In this document: one piece after another, positions 1 to 9,952 of the stretch
How the letters are laid out: each line of letters opens with the position of its first letter
How positions within the stretch are numbered: the stretch's first letter is position 1
Assembly: GCA_021521415.1 (NCBI GenBank)
Contig: JAIQDT010010138.1
Span: 1-64,000, forward strand
Source of the DNA: Bidens hawaiensis
Lineage: Eukaryota; Streptophyta; Magnoliopsida; Asterales; Asteraceae
Direction: 5' to 3'
DNA: 64,000 nucleotides
The notes under the pieces: generated by a model
The model's input: only the letters and a program-made list of their open reading frames with translations
Database searches by the model: none
What the model was told of the DNA's origin: nothing
Translations under genes and position numbers: made by a program

Positions 1-1
1 A

Positions 2-1786
2 AGAATTCATGGAAAAAGAAAGAAAGACACAGATGACAGTGAATCTGACTATGAGGAGGAGTTAGATCGGTTGATTCGTCGATCGAAAAGGGTTAGAACG
101 GGTGAAGGCTCGGGAGCTGGTGAAAGCTTGAGGGTGGTTCGTTTCTCTCCACCCGCCTTATCTGGTATGACTATGGTCCCTGCATCGATGACTGTGACAG
201 GACCAATCACCTCGGGTGTTCCCGTGATAACTACATCATCTTCCTTTGGCATTCCACCAACTACCTTTCAGCTTTCGGCTCCAGAAATTGTTTCCGTGCC
301 ACCTCCTACACTTACTCCATCAGAGGTTGTTGCAATATTCGTTGAGTCGACACTGGTTGCCACTGCAGGGTTATCTGTTACAATACCACCTGCGGTTACT
401 TTTCAGCCTGTTTCTGATGTTCCGGCTACATTGGGAATCCCTCCACCGTATGCTCAAGACACTTCTCATATGAGGTTTGATTTTAATGCAACTTTATCTG
501 ACTCAGACAGGATAGCAGCTCTTGAAAGGGTCATGGCAGAACAGTCAAGAATCAACCTGATCCAGACTCACGCTATCCAGCGTCTTGTTGCAGAAAATCA
601 AATTCAGTCGTCCCTCCTGATTAAGCACGGTAAACTTTTTGATGCTTTAAAATAGTTCTTAGAATCTCAGGGGGAGACGAGCTGCAAGGGCGATGAGTTG
701 AGGACGAAGAAGAGTAATGATAGAGACGATGATCCCAATGCATCGAAAGATGCAGGTGGTGAGTTGCCAAGAACTGAACAAAGTCTTGGGACTTCCACAT
801 CTCAGGGGGAGTCAGCTGGTGCAACAGGTGGATCAGGGGGTGATGATGTGGTGGTAGTGAATGATGAGGAGATGTTGGATGATGATACTGTGGGTGACGA
901 CGATGTGTTACCGGTTGAAGAGATTGAGAAAATAGGAGCTGAGATTGTGATTGACAGTGAGATTGAAGAGGGAGAGATTGTGGAGGATAATGTTGAGCAT
1001 GAAATTCCAGAAGTTGATAAGTCAAATGTGGGTCAAGATATGGGAAGCAATGCGACTGAATGGGAAGAGCAGCCGAGATGGAAAGAAGGCTACACTCAAT
1101 GTTTCGTAATGACAAAGAAACCAGCGGTTCCAACTATGTTTAAGAAGAGTTATAATATCAAAGGGTATGCTGAATCGAAGAAGGGGATTATATGCTGGTT
1201 ATATGATGAGCAGTTGAGGCTATTTGTGATTAAACGTTTTGACGGAGTTTAGTACTTCAAAAGGTTGTTGAGATCATTGAATACCTTGCCGGAGTGTGAG
1301 GTGAAGGATTTAACCAAGTTGGGGTTGATAAACAGGAGTGATGATAATATGGCTAGGATTATTGGAAAGATCGTGTGGAAAGAAAGTATAAAAGAGAAAA
1401 GGTTCGAGTTGTTAAAGCCGCAGAAAGAGAAGCTCGTTGAAGATAAAGACAGAGGAATAAGAGCTGATGGAAAACCTTGGATGGTAATGAAGTATAAGCC
1501 TATCCGGTGTTTGAAAAAAGTACCGATGAAACTAATGCCCAAAGATGTCCTAAAGAATCTGAAATGGTGGTATGTCGACAGTCAAACAGCTGAAGTGGTT
1601 ATGGAGGATGAAGATGAACAAGAGGTGCTGAGAGTGTATGATCCTATGCACTTGGTAAATTTGTCTCAAGCTGACTTGCAGGTGCTAGACGAGAAAAAGA
1701 TATTCTATATTCCTGCATGGAAAGAAGAAGCCAAGAAATACCAGAGAGTTGTCTCTGTCTGTGTAAGACAGGGAGTTCATGCTTGA
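2..1786 (+). pseudogene. Extra ORF between pol and 3' LTR of E1 (function unknown)
   Basis: One reading frame runs from the window start to the TGA at 1784-1786 and is broken only by two in-frame TAG codons (653-655 and 1250-1252). The frame begins upstream of the window. The N-terminal part is Ser/Pro/Val-rich and follows an acidic DSDSDYEEELD stretch and a basic RRSKR patch. The middle (about 860-1050) is very acidic (Asp/Glu/Val). The C-terminal 240 residues look folded, with alternating hydrophobic and charged segments (WKEGYTQCF, IICWLYDEQLRLFVIKRF, LKNLKWWYVDSQTAEVV, IFYIPAWKEEAKKYQRVV). I see no protease, integrase, RT or RNase H motif and no signal peptide or membrane span. Its place just before a polypurine tract and LTR makes it an additional ORF carried by the retroelement. 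I do not recognise the family. The two stops suggest recent decay. Confidence 0.7.
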
Positions 1787-1853
1787 AGACGGGAGAGACA
1801 AGATTTTGTGATTACAAGACAAGTGATTGAAGATAGAGATATGAAGCTACTGC

Positions 1854-1865
1854 CAAGGGGGAGTC
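1854..1865 (+). other. Polypurine tract of E1
   Basis: The purine run CAAGGGGGAG immediately precedes the TGTTGG start of the 3' LTR. This is the plus-strand primer position of an LTR retrotransposon. Confidence 0.75.
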
Positions 1866-1948
1866 TGTTGGTGCATTATGTTAGTAGTTCAGTATCTAGT
1901 GTCTGTAATCGTGTTAGTTTGTTTTGTTTTGGTTTGTATAGGTTGTCT

Positions 1949-2034
1949 CACAAGTTCGCCTAATATAAGCGAACTTGTGGACAAGCGAAGTTATTGACAA
2001 CTTCGCCTAGTCTGTTAGGCGAAGTTGTCGATAA
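1949..2034 (+). repeat. Paired inverted repeats in the E1 LTR
   Basis: CACAAGTTCGC (1949-1959) pairs perfectly with GCGAACTTGTG (1969-1979). GACAACTTCGCCTA (1996-2009) pairs perfectly with TAGGCGAAGTTGTC (2016-2029), and with one mismatch the stem extends to 1991-2034. Both stems are built on the same TTCGCC core. Confidence 0.85.
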
Positions 2035-2495
2035 CTATATATGTTTGGCTTACGGGTTGTTTTGTATAGATTTGGGGAGTACGTGTAATTGTGATTGAAT
2101 ATCACGTGTTGAAGGTTGCAATACAACGTGTCTTTTGAGTATTGTAACGTGTGTTCGTGTTCGGTATTAACGTAGTTTACGTCTTACGCTCGTATCGTCT
2201 TACGTAGGGATTCCGCACCTACGTACTACGAGATATTTCCGTGTAGATCCGGCTGGGAACTTACAGTGAGTATTTTCCTTTAGCATACCCGGAGAACTGT
2301 TCCCGAGCACACTTCAAGGTTACCAAGTCTAACAAGGAAGGCAGAGCACAAAGTCCACTCTGAGAAGTTTACTTCTACAAAGCCTACCCGGAAGACTTGT
2401 TTTACACTTAGGATTATATTGAATATGTAATTTAAATATTTACGTTATATTTAGGGTTTCTAGAAGGAATGACAGCTGTCCCGAGGTGTCAGGCC

Positions 2496-2503
2496 TATAA
2501 AAG
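2496..2503 (+). promoter_or_regulatory. TATA box of the E1 LTR
   Basis: TATAAAAG lies in a block conserved with F, where the equivalent site at 60705 reads TATAAATA. Its position in the LTR fits the U3 promoter. Confidence 0.55.
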
Positions 2504-3797
2504 GATTAATTAGGTCACACCTCAAAGAGACGAAGAAAGAGAGGCGGCTGAATACGATATTAGAAAGAACATTTATTGAGTGACGGCCTTTCTTAAGATT
2601 TGTACGGACATTACTTTCCCATCAAGAAACCCTAGATAGATTATCATTTGTATGATTAACTTTATATGAATAGAAATCTTTTGAGTGAATCTTGTGTGTT
2701 AGTTACCTTTCATTTATTACCCAGCAACCAAATCGTTTGTTATTGATTCCGCCTTTATCAAACGGTTTTCTTTCTAAGTATAACAACCCGTCATTAAATC
2801 TCTTGTCAAAACATTATTGTGTAAGTTATGACTTGATTTGTGTAAGATCTACCTACAATCAGGTACCTGACACTTACATACATTGTATCCCCTGGGGTCC
2901 GTTTCTTATTGGTATTGAGACGCGCACAAGGAAGGAACAACGTATGACTAACATCGGATTTTGATCAAGTCAGTAATTTAGATTTGTACGAAGTACATCA
3001 GTGATTAAATTTAATGACTTTGGGTTTGCTCTAAAAGAGAATAAAATATTCATGCATATGAATACCCAGATGATCAAGCCGCATAAAGACTCACAGTGTC
3101 CAGAACCTCAAAGCTTGTTATTTGCTTTATTTTATTTTGTGTGATCAAACAAGTATAAGGCTTGAGTATGACAGGTTATTACATTTCTGCCATCCTTACC
3201 GAGACTTTTTCTAGAGACTAACACCTCTTTCAATTTGGCGTTTCTTTATGTTTATATCACATACTTTACCCTACTTGTTTATTTTAAGACCTACCAATGC
3301 ACCAATGCAATTAAGCACACAGTCTTTTAAGCTTATTTCTTGCTGGATTTGGGGTCAAGATAGTCAATGTACTATTATTTTCTCCTTTTGCTTCAAAAAC
3401 TCAAAATTTTGAGGAGCATAAAACAAAATAAAGATAAATTTAATCGCCCCAGTTAACTTAAGTCTATAAATTGATGGCTGTTCTATTAATTCAACAAGTG
3501 AATAATAGGACCAAGACATGCAAACATGCTTCACAAACTTAAATAACCGACATAATTTTCAGCGAGAAAATTAACTCAAACGCATAACGAACGCCTCAAC
3601 TTCTTTCCATTATAAGGTGAATGGCTAACCCGATCATTTACAAGTAAATGTCAGGACCAAACATATACAAGTACATGTCCTTCAAATTTGGGTAATTGAC
3701 ATACTTTTCAGCGAACGTATGCAAAAAATCTTTTTTGGTTTTTCTCTATACATACATTAAAAAAAAACACAATATTTTGCTTTTTTCAATTTTTCTT

Positions 3798-3979
3798 ATA
3801 AACAAAATAAACTTCACAATCCTTTTGGTTTATTGGACTTTTTGTATAAACTGGAAAACACAATCTTTTTTATTTTTCAAAATTTTCTATAAACAAAATA
3901 AACTTCACAATCTTTTTGGTTTTTCGGATTTTTTATACAAACTGAAAACACAATCTTTTTGATTTTTCAAAATTTTCTA
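3798..3979. repeat. Two 91-bp tandem copies in the C1 3' non-coding region
   Basis: The block starting ATAAACAAAATAAACTTC occurs at 3798 and again at 3889. Both copies continue with CAATC, TTTTTGG and AAAACACAATC. The flanks (3730-4080) hold further degenerate copies of the T-rich AAAACACAAT motif. The open frame here is only a by-product of the repeat. Confidence 0.8.
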
Positions 3980-4120
3980 ATGTTTTTGGATTTTAAAATT
4001 TTTAATGTTTTTGGATTTTATCTATACAAACGAAAAACACAATATTTTTGTATTTTCTAATTTTTCACCCCCTAAAACGTAAAACCAAAATAAAATTAAT
4101 AGAAAAGAAAATAGTCATCC

Positions 4121-4269
4121 TTACTTCAGGATATCAGCGAGAGTCTTCAATCCATTTAAACCAAGCAAAAATTGGAAACGAGTTTTATCAAAGGCTTTGG
4201 TAAATAGATCGGCTTTCTGAAAGTCAGTGTATACTTTCTCAAGGTCAACTAATTTCTTTGCGAAGCATC
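4121..4269 (-). pseudogene. C-terminal tail of Copia C1 RNase H
   Basis: On the minus strand this reads AKKLVDLEKVYTD, then QKADLFTKAFDKTRF, and ends LKTLADILK at a TAA (4123-4121). DLFTKAF is the typical last conserved block of plant Copia RNase H, and the same segment is present in C2 at about 58861-58950. Everything upstream in the domain is missing: at 4262-4269 the sequence switches to Gypsy RNase H. A transcript running through would therefore encode a Gypsy-Copia hybrid. Confidence 0.8.
4262..4269. other. Left inversion junction: Gypsy A RNase H fused to Copia C1 RNase H
   Basis: To the right (minus strand) the frame reads the Gypsy RNase H start, LVVCTDAS. To the left it reads Copia AKKLVDLEK. 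The 8-bp word GATGCTTC (minus strand) fits both parents (Gypsy codons for DAS, Copia codons for the residues before AKK), so the exact crossover cannot be placed inside it. The partner junction is at about 25815. Confidence 0.75.
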
Positions 4270-5439
4270 TGTACAAACCACCAAATCCTCGTCACCATCG
4301 GCTAGAGCAAGGATTGGAGCTTGTGTGAGTCTTTTCTTCAGTTCTTCAAAAGCTTCTTCTTGAAACTTACCCCAACTGAATACTACAGACTTTCAAGGCA
4401 TACCGGTCAGCGGTGCGGCTATCTTGAAGAAGCCTTCGATGAATCTCCTATAGTAGCCAGCTAACCCTAAGAAGCTTCGTATATCAGTCGGGTTCTGTGG
4501 AGTCTTCCAATTCGTTATCGCTTCAATCTTAGTTGGGTCCATGGTTATCCCTTCGGGACTGATCACGTGACCTAAAAATTGCACTTCTCGCAACCAGAAT
4601 ACGCACTTTGAGAACTTAGCATACGACTTTTCCTCCTTCAGCTTCTATAGTACTTCTCTTATATGTTCAGCATGGTCAAACTCGCTCTTTGAATAAATCA
4701 ATATATCATCGATGAAAACGATAACTGACTTATCCAACATCGGCCGATACACCCTATTCAACATGTCCATAAATTCCACGGGAGCATTCGTTAGACCGAA
4801 TGACATTACGAGGAATTCATAGTGTCCATACCGCGTTCGAAACGCTATTTTAGGGATGTCTACCTCTTTCACTTTAAATTGACGATATCCCAATCTAAGA
4901 TCTATTCGTAAGACCTAACTCAAACCTTGTAGTTTGTCAAACAGATCATCAATCCGTGGCAACGGAAATATGTTCTTCACGGTAAGTTTGTTCAACTCAT
5001 GATAATCTATGCACATTCTCATATTCCCATCCTTCTTCTTGAAAAACAATACCGGTGCGCCTCACGGGGAAACACTTGGCCTTATAATACCTTTATCGAG
5101 GAGTTCTTGTAGTTGGGACATCAATCTTTATTTCGGACGGCGCTAGATGGTAAGGTGCTTTTGCGATGGGTTGTGCCCCTGGTATTAAATCTATCTGAAA
5201 TTCCCTCTCTCTACGGTGGCAACCTCAGAAGATCCTCTTGGAACACTTTTGGGTAGTCGCACACTATAGGAACATCTTTTACTTCCTCCGTCTCGGCCGC
5301 AGCTTTGACAACATACGCCAGGCAGGCATCGCACCCTAGCCTTAACAAACCTTCGGCTTTCATCACCAAAATGACATTAAGCCCAGAAGTTTCCTTATCA
5401 CCATAAACCGTCACCGTACCACCATCCAAGGGCTTTAAC
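4270..5439 (-). pseudogene. Gypsy A reverse transcriptase and start of RNase H (decayed)
   Basis: Minus-strand fragments give RT blocks in order. Near 5220 is the pre-RT linker DYPKVFQEDL. Then come the [11 protein letters not shown] region, [31 protein letters not shown] and [10 protein letters not shown]. The catalytic motif [12 protein letters not shown] is at about 4698-4712, followed by [25 protein letters not shown] and QAPILAL. Both active-site aspartates survive. The longest uninterrupted pieces are 4893-4645 and 4593-4393, and several stops and frameshifts separate them. The RNase H domain has only its first few residues before the chimeric junction. D has the same order of blocks in an almost intact frame. 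Confidence 0.9.
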
Positions 5440-5854
5440 CTTATCTATATACTCTTAAACACTATTTGAGCCTCAAACTCAGATAGCCAATCCATTCCCA
5501 AAACTACAAATAACCCTCCTAAGGTCATAACATACAAGGTAACAGGTAACTAATGTCCCTCTAACTCTATTTTACAATCCTTAACCATTCTCATTACTCT
5601 AACCGTAGTTTCACTAGTGGTTTCTACTGTAAAGGTTTCAGGAACTCGACAACATTTCATTTTAGTTAATTTACTAAATGGTGTAGCTACAAAACTTCTA
5701 TTTGCACCTGAATCAAACAACACAGAAGCAGTAATACCATTTACTAGGGACATACCTGTGATAATATCTGGGACCTGCTTGGCTTGCTCCTGAGTCAGCA
5801 TGTAGGCTCTAGTCTTAGGCCTGGACGGTTCAGCATATTTCTTCTCCTTTCCCC
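5440..5854 (-). pseudogene. Gypsy A aspartic protease (decayed)
   Basis: The minus strand encodes SVLFDSGANRSFV, with the active-site DSG triad at about 5706-5714, followed by the second-lobe motif GMDWLSE after a frameshift. In the family this retropepsin dimer processes Gag-Pol. The open piece 6014-5550 joins the zinc knuckles to this domain. Downstream stops separate it from RT. Confidence 0.85.
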
Positions 5855-7064
5855 CAATTTCATCACTAGTACAAGCCCTCGCTAAGTGACTTGTCTGACC
5901 GCACTTATAATAAGTGGGCTTTGCATGGCAATCCTGAGCAAAATTCCCCATCTTACCACATTTGTTACAAGCACTTGACCCTAGTCTGCATTCCCCGCCA
6001 TGAGTCTTCCACACTTATGGCACATCTCATAACCAGTGCCCCACTTGCACTACCCAGCGTGCATCTTCCCGCAAGTCTACACGACCTCTTCTCCCACACT
6101 TTCTGTCGCTTATCTCTAGGGTTCCATGTTTGAGTACCAGGTCGTTTGGCAGAAACAACCCACTTCTTCTCCTTCCTTCTATCAACCACCACAACATCAT
6201 CCACAGCCAAGTCATCATAAACCATCTCAGCAAGCTCCACAACTGAGTCAACCGTAGCAGGTTTATTTACCTTGACTAACGTGCGGAAGTTCTGTGGCAG
6301 CTCTCTTATGTAGCACTTGATTCTCTTAGCCTCAGTGTTAACCATATCAGGAATCAACCTAGACATTCGGTTGAATTTGGTAGTATACTCGCGGTGTGTC
6401 ATCTTGCCCGCCTGCAAGTTTAGAAACTTCATTTCAGCTCTTTCTACCTCTGCATCAGCGCAAAAATGTTTCAAGACCATCTCCTTCAAGTCATCCCTCT
6501 TCAGGGCCTTAAGCTCTTCTCGACTCTTCCTCTGCTCTACCACTCCCACCAATACATAGCATCGTCCCCGAATGATTGGGTAGCATAACCCACAGCTTGG
6601 TCAGGACGACACTCACTAATTCGGATATCCTTGTCCATCACGGTTATCCATTGGAGAATAGCAATCGCGTCGTCTAAACCAGTTAGCTTCGGCGGGTCGC
6701 AACCTTTAACTGACTTGTAGTTACACCCACCTCGGCCTCTTCTCCTATTATCAACCTTCACAGACCTGACCTCACTAGAGTCACCTCTCTAGTCATCATT
6801 CTTACCATTTTCCCCTGACATCTCAGCAGTTCATGCATGACTTCCAGCATACTTTTCCGGATTCAAGTTCTTCACGGCAGCGGCTATAGCTTGAGCAGCA
6901 GGGTCAAGTTGATACCCTTCATTGTTACTTGGGTTTTGTCCTGCTGCACTTCCTTCTTCCCTAGTGTTAGCAGCTGATTCTACAGAAGGTTGTCGGGCAA
7001 CATGTGGCCTGCCACGACGTCCAGTGCGACCTCCTATTCCAGCAACTTTCCTAGCTCCAGCCAT
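5855..7064 (-). pseudogene. Gypsy A gag (decayed)
   Basis: Translation would start at the ATG at 7064-7062 (MAGARKVAG), a start similar to D gag (MAGRNAG). Recognisable parts are an Arg/Gly-rich N-terminus, the Gag core (LDDAIAILQWI, AMYWWEW, DDLKEMVLKHFC, REYTTKFNRMSRLIPDMV) and two C-terminal zinc knuckles. Both knuckles have lost a ligand: the first reads CNKCGKMGNFAQDC (His to Asn), and the second starts with Tyr where Cys is expected (YKCGQTSHLARAC). At least three stops and a frameshift near 6100 interrupt it. Gag would form the virus-like particle and bind RNA. This copy cannot. Confidence 0.85.
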
Positions 7065-7460
7065 TCTATAAGGAAACACAAACGTCATCACTCAAGGAAA
7101 TATTTAGTACAAGGATAGAAAGGTTAACAGGTAATAACAGTGGCCAGCTGTGATTAGCTGATCACGTTACTTCCCGTGTCCTATACACTTCCCCTTATGA
7201 GTCTTTTTGTGATGGTTCTACTTCTAAGCAGTTAGACAATCAAACAGTTCATATAATACATACTCCTATCCCTAGCAGTTAAGCTAGCTTCCTTATATTT
7301 TCTTACATTATACACGAAATTAATCATACATTTTACCTTTACTGAGCTTGCTTGAGTGACACATGGCTTTCTTGAATTGGCATCTTCTTTCTTTTCTTTC
7401 TTAAGTCCCATTGTTTGTTTGAGTCTAAGCATGTAGGATGCTTAATTCTCTCGAACTTAT

Positions 7461-7472
7461 ACTCTGATACCA
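7461..7472 (-). other. Primer-binding site of Gypsy A
   Basis: Minus strand TGGTATCAGAGT, next to the inner end of the 5' LTR. It is complementary to the 3' end of initiator tRNA-Met, the usual primer in plant LTR elements. Confidence 0.85.
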
Positions 7473-7761
7473 ACTTGTAAGGCCATGATCCCAATGCCCT
7501 ACTTTAGGATTGGATTTGCTAATAAACAAAGTTCTAAATTTTAGAGTTAATTAAAATTTACTCGGAATATAAAAACATCAATATAAATTACATATCCTTC
7601 AAACATTGTCTTAACATAATTCAAACTTTTTCTTTCAAAATAGAACATAAATTAAAAAAAAAATCATTAGTCTTCAGACGCCAGCTTCTCATTCATCCAC
7701 CATGTGCCATACTCAAGCTAGTTGCCTCATAAATTATAAAAAAAATCATTAGTCTTCAGAT

Positions 7762-7960
7762 ACCCTACATTCGCCGATAATATTAGGGTCGGTTCCCTAC
7801 ATTCGCCGATATTATTAAGGTCGGTTCCCTACATTCGCCAATATTATTAGGGTCAGTTCCCTTCATTCTCCGATATTATTAGGGTCGGTTCCCTACATTC
7901 GCCAACATTATTAGGGTCGGTTCCCTATATTTATCGACGTTATTAGGGTCTGTTCCCTTT
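7762..7960 (-). repeat. About six copies of a 32-bp repeat in the A 5' LTR
   Basis: The unit contains GGGAACCGACCCTAATAAT (minus strand) followed by TCGG and GAATGTA. It is repeated about six times with small changes. The 3' LTR of the same element holds about eight copies (28287-28535). Confidence 0.85.
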
Positions 7961-8429
7961 CTAACTTTACCTTCCATACATACCTATCTTTATATAATTG
8001 TACTTTTATACATACCCATTCCATTACGTACTTTCATACATACATATTACATACTAGCCATACTACGTATTACCATCCTTGACAATACGTGCAATATCCG
8101 AAGATCGTTCACGTACTGGCAAGCATTCATTCATAACATTCATATATACTATTACATCAATCATTATAGCATACACTTACCATTTAATGTAAGTGTATTA
8201 ACGTTCACAATGAGTATGCACACTACCCCGAAAATATAACAAGGATGTGTGCTAGAAACTCACCTGAATCCTGTTATGTTCGCCGTTAACGGTTATTCCT
8301 AACTTTAGCTGAGCTCGACTAACTGTACATTAATTACGTGCATCAATACTTGCCCTGATCACATTCCTTAGGTTTCAGCAAAATGTCTAAGTCTGGTCTA
8401 TTCTAATTGAGAGTCCCCAACCATTTAAA

Positions 8430-9130
8430 AAACATTTGCATTCAAATACACATTTTATTCGAATACACTTTGTATTCGAATACATTTTGTATTCTTTCTG
8501 TCTCCCTTTCTTTTCTGTAATCGAATAGGATGGTATCCTATCAGCATCGTGACTAATTGAAATGTATTCAATTCTTATTATATTCTAATGGTCCACTTTA
8601 ATCAATCATCATTGTATTCAAATATCATTAATTTAGAATACAAACTACATTCAAACATCCATGTATTCGAACGACTTAGATGTTGCAATACAATTCATGT
8701 TCATCACTAATGTATACGAATGACTTGATGTATTCGAATGGCCACAGCTAGAATAAATTTTATGTTTAAACACTAATGCATTCGGATAGGCCTTGTAGAG
8801 TAGTGTATTCGAATGGCTATCCCTTGTAACATTTTTCTGTCTTTCCTTGTTGTATTCTAATGGAGGCTTATTAGAATACATTTGTATTCGAACCATATTG
8901 CACTCAAAGTACATGTAGTATACAAACACACAATGTATGAGAATGCATGGTGTATTTGAGTACATGTTGTATGCGAATGGCCTGTGTTTGCGATCTTGTA
9001 TTCGAGTTATCATGTATCCCGTTTGCCACCCTTCCTTTTTGTCCCTCTTTCATTCTTTCTATTTGAATCGTGTGTTCTAGTACACCCGGGGGTTCATTGT
9101 ATTTGAATGGTAACTCGAATATGTCTAGTG
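8430..9130. repeat. Dispersed TATTCGAATA-type palindromic words in the A 5' LTR
   Basis: GTATTCGAAT and its complement, with one-base variants, recur dozens of times at irregular spacing. The core TTCGAA is its own reverse complement, so neighbouring copies can pair. The equivalent zone of the other LTR is 26990-27830. Confidence 0.8.
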
Positions 9131-9682
9131 TAGGTTGTCCAATCATCTTTATCCTTATTACCATAATTATATAAACACCCAAACTTCCATTTTAGTATTT
9201 TTATCATATTTTATTCATTTCCATATCATCCTTGTCCTAAGTTTGGTTCGGGTATTATAAAGTTTGAGCCTTTATTGGTTTTGAATGCATTTAAGCTAGG
9301 TCTAGGGTTCCAAACGAACCGTACATAGCAACGGGGTCATCAAGTTCATATGCATCCTCAAGTTTACATTTTTATGACACATCTATACCTGATTTGCTCT
9401 AGGGTTAAATTTTAGTGCAAACCATTCTTTAAAACGTAACCTTTAAGTGTGAAGGACATACTTTTATCATGTTACAAGCTACGGGGTAGCTTCACTATGC
9501 TTTCACTGGTTGTATCTAGCTTGTATAACCAACATCTTCAAGAATCTAAGATCGGTTTGGTCTTGGATCTCCCTCTCGGTTGCGGCCATATACGATGAGG
9601 TGTTTGTGTGTGTTTTAGAGTGTGTCGGAGGCTTGGAAGATAAGAAAATGAGGGTTTTAGGGTTTTAGGGTGGTTTAATGAG

Positions 9683-9690
9683 TATTTATA
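9683..9690 (-). promoter_or_regulatory. TATA box of the Gypsy A 5' LTR
   Basis: Minus strand TATAAATA within GAGTATAAATACTC, conserved in the partner LTR at 26463-26470. AAACCCTA-type telo-box repeats lie just downstream in both copies. Confidence 0.7.
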
Positions 9691-9851
9691 CTCTCTTAGG
9701 CCCATGGACCTAAGGCCCGTAACCATCCCTTATTCCATTTTTCATTAACCATGTCCATATTCTTCTATTTTATTTAACTTAATTAAATATTAACACACTA
9801 TAAAAAAACATAATTCTCTTTTATTTATTATCTCAAAAGTAGGATTTTACA

Positions 9852-9857
9852 TGGAAG
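9852..9857. other. Target-site duplication of Gypsy A, 5' side
   Basis: TGGAAG here is the complement of CTTCCA. The copy beyond the 3' LTR is CTTCA (28988-28992), and the uninterrupted G LTR has a single CTTCA. One extra C separates the copies. Confidence 0.65.
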
Positions 9858-9870
9858 TAATAACCAACTG

Positions 9871-9952
9871 GTCATCTAGAGCAGTTGGTTGGGTGGATTT
9901 ATGTTAAGGCTAGTTGAGGCTGGGGGGCGCGGGTTCGAGCCACCCCCAACAC
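9871..9952 (+). other. tRNA-like module with A and B boxes inside the G LTR
   Basis: TAGAGCAGTTGG (9877-9888) fits a Pol III A box and GGTTCGAGCC (9932-9941) fits a B box, spaced as in a tRNA gene. It lacks a convincing acceptor stem and anticodon arm, so I do not call a functional tRNA. The other G LTR has the same module at 34549-34627. It may be an old SINE or tRNA fragment fixed in the LTR. Confidence 0.55.

Larger units (their letters stand above)
1..2872 (+). mobile_element. E1: 3' part of a Copia-like LTR element
   Basis: The window opens inside this element. It shows an open frame with no pol motif (2-1786), a short untranslated tail, a polypurine tract and a complete 3' LTR ending at 2872. 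The LTR body is clearly related to the 5' LTR of element F at the other end of the window (shared blocks around TCTAGAAGG, GACAGCTGTC, GGCCTATAAA and CAAGAAACCCTA). Because F has a Copia-type gag, I infer that E1 is Copia-type too. Beyond 2872 the sequence is the 3' non-coding region of Copia C1 on the opposite strand, so E1 inserted into C1. The 5' half and the other target-site copy lie outside the window. Confidence 0.8.
1866..2872 (+). repeat. 3' LTR of E1
   Basis: It begins TGTTGGTGCATT directly after the polypurine tract and ends CCTGACA, where homology to C1 3' sequence resumes. Length is about 1007 bp. It contains two strong hairpins near its start, a TATA box and a block related to the LTR of F. 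The matching 5' LTR is off the window. Confidence 0.75.
2873..4269 (-). mobile_element. C1, 3' fragment: end of pol and 3' non-coding region of a Copia
   Basis: Read on the minus strand this is the tail of Copia pol (4269-4121) followed by about 1.25 kb of non-coding sequence. The same order and sequence occur on the plus strand in Copia C2 (58818-59721), including the blocks around ATGCTCCTCAAAAT, AGTACATTG and GCATTGGTAGG. It is cut by E1 on its 3' side (2872/2873) and joined to Gypsy A at 4262-4269. I interpret it as the 3' end of the Copia whose 5' part lies at 10836-25815, displaced by an inversion. Confidence 0.8.
4262..9851 (-). mobile_element. A, 5' part: Ty3/Gypsy element from 5' LTR to RNase H
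   Basis: Read from 9851 downward: 5' LTR (9851-7476), Met-type primer-binding site, gag (7064-5855), protease, RT and the first residues of RNase H, ending abruptly at 4262-4269. Integrase and the 3' LTR are absent here, but a same-family integrase C-terminus and LTR lie at 25816-28987 on the other strand. The RT sequence and overall layout fit a Tekay/Del-like Gypsy, the same broad type as D. Many stops and frameshifts show it is old. Confidence 0.85.
7476..9851 (-). repeat. 5' LTR of Gypsy A
   Basis: On the minus strand it runs from TGTAAAATCCTACTTTTGAG (9851) to GGCCTTACA (7476), about 2376 bp. It matches the LTR at 26302-28987 along its length with many substitutions and indels, so the element is old. 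It holds a TATA box, a 32-bp repeat array and a long zone of TATTCGAATA-type words. The shorter length compared with the partner (2686 bp) comes partly from fewer repeat copies. Confidence 0.9.

Noticed and set aside
621..1133. 170-codon antisense frame over the E1 ORF
   Set aside because: His/Ser/Pro-rich product of reading an acidic coding region backward.
3696..3962. 88-codon frame with internal peptide repeats
   Set aside because: Explained by the 91-bp tandem repeat in the C1 3' non-coding region.
9650..9672. Telomere-like TTTTAGGG repeats, also at 26486-26512
   Set aside because: Only three units, placed just downstream of the LTR TATA box in both A LTRs. A telo-box-like promoter part, not an interstitial telomere.
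9871..9952. A functional tRNA gene
   Set aside because: A and B boxes are good but I cannot draw a full acceptor stem and anticodon arm. Kept only as a tRNA-like module.
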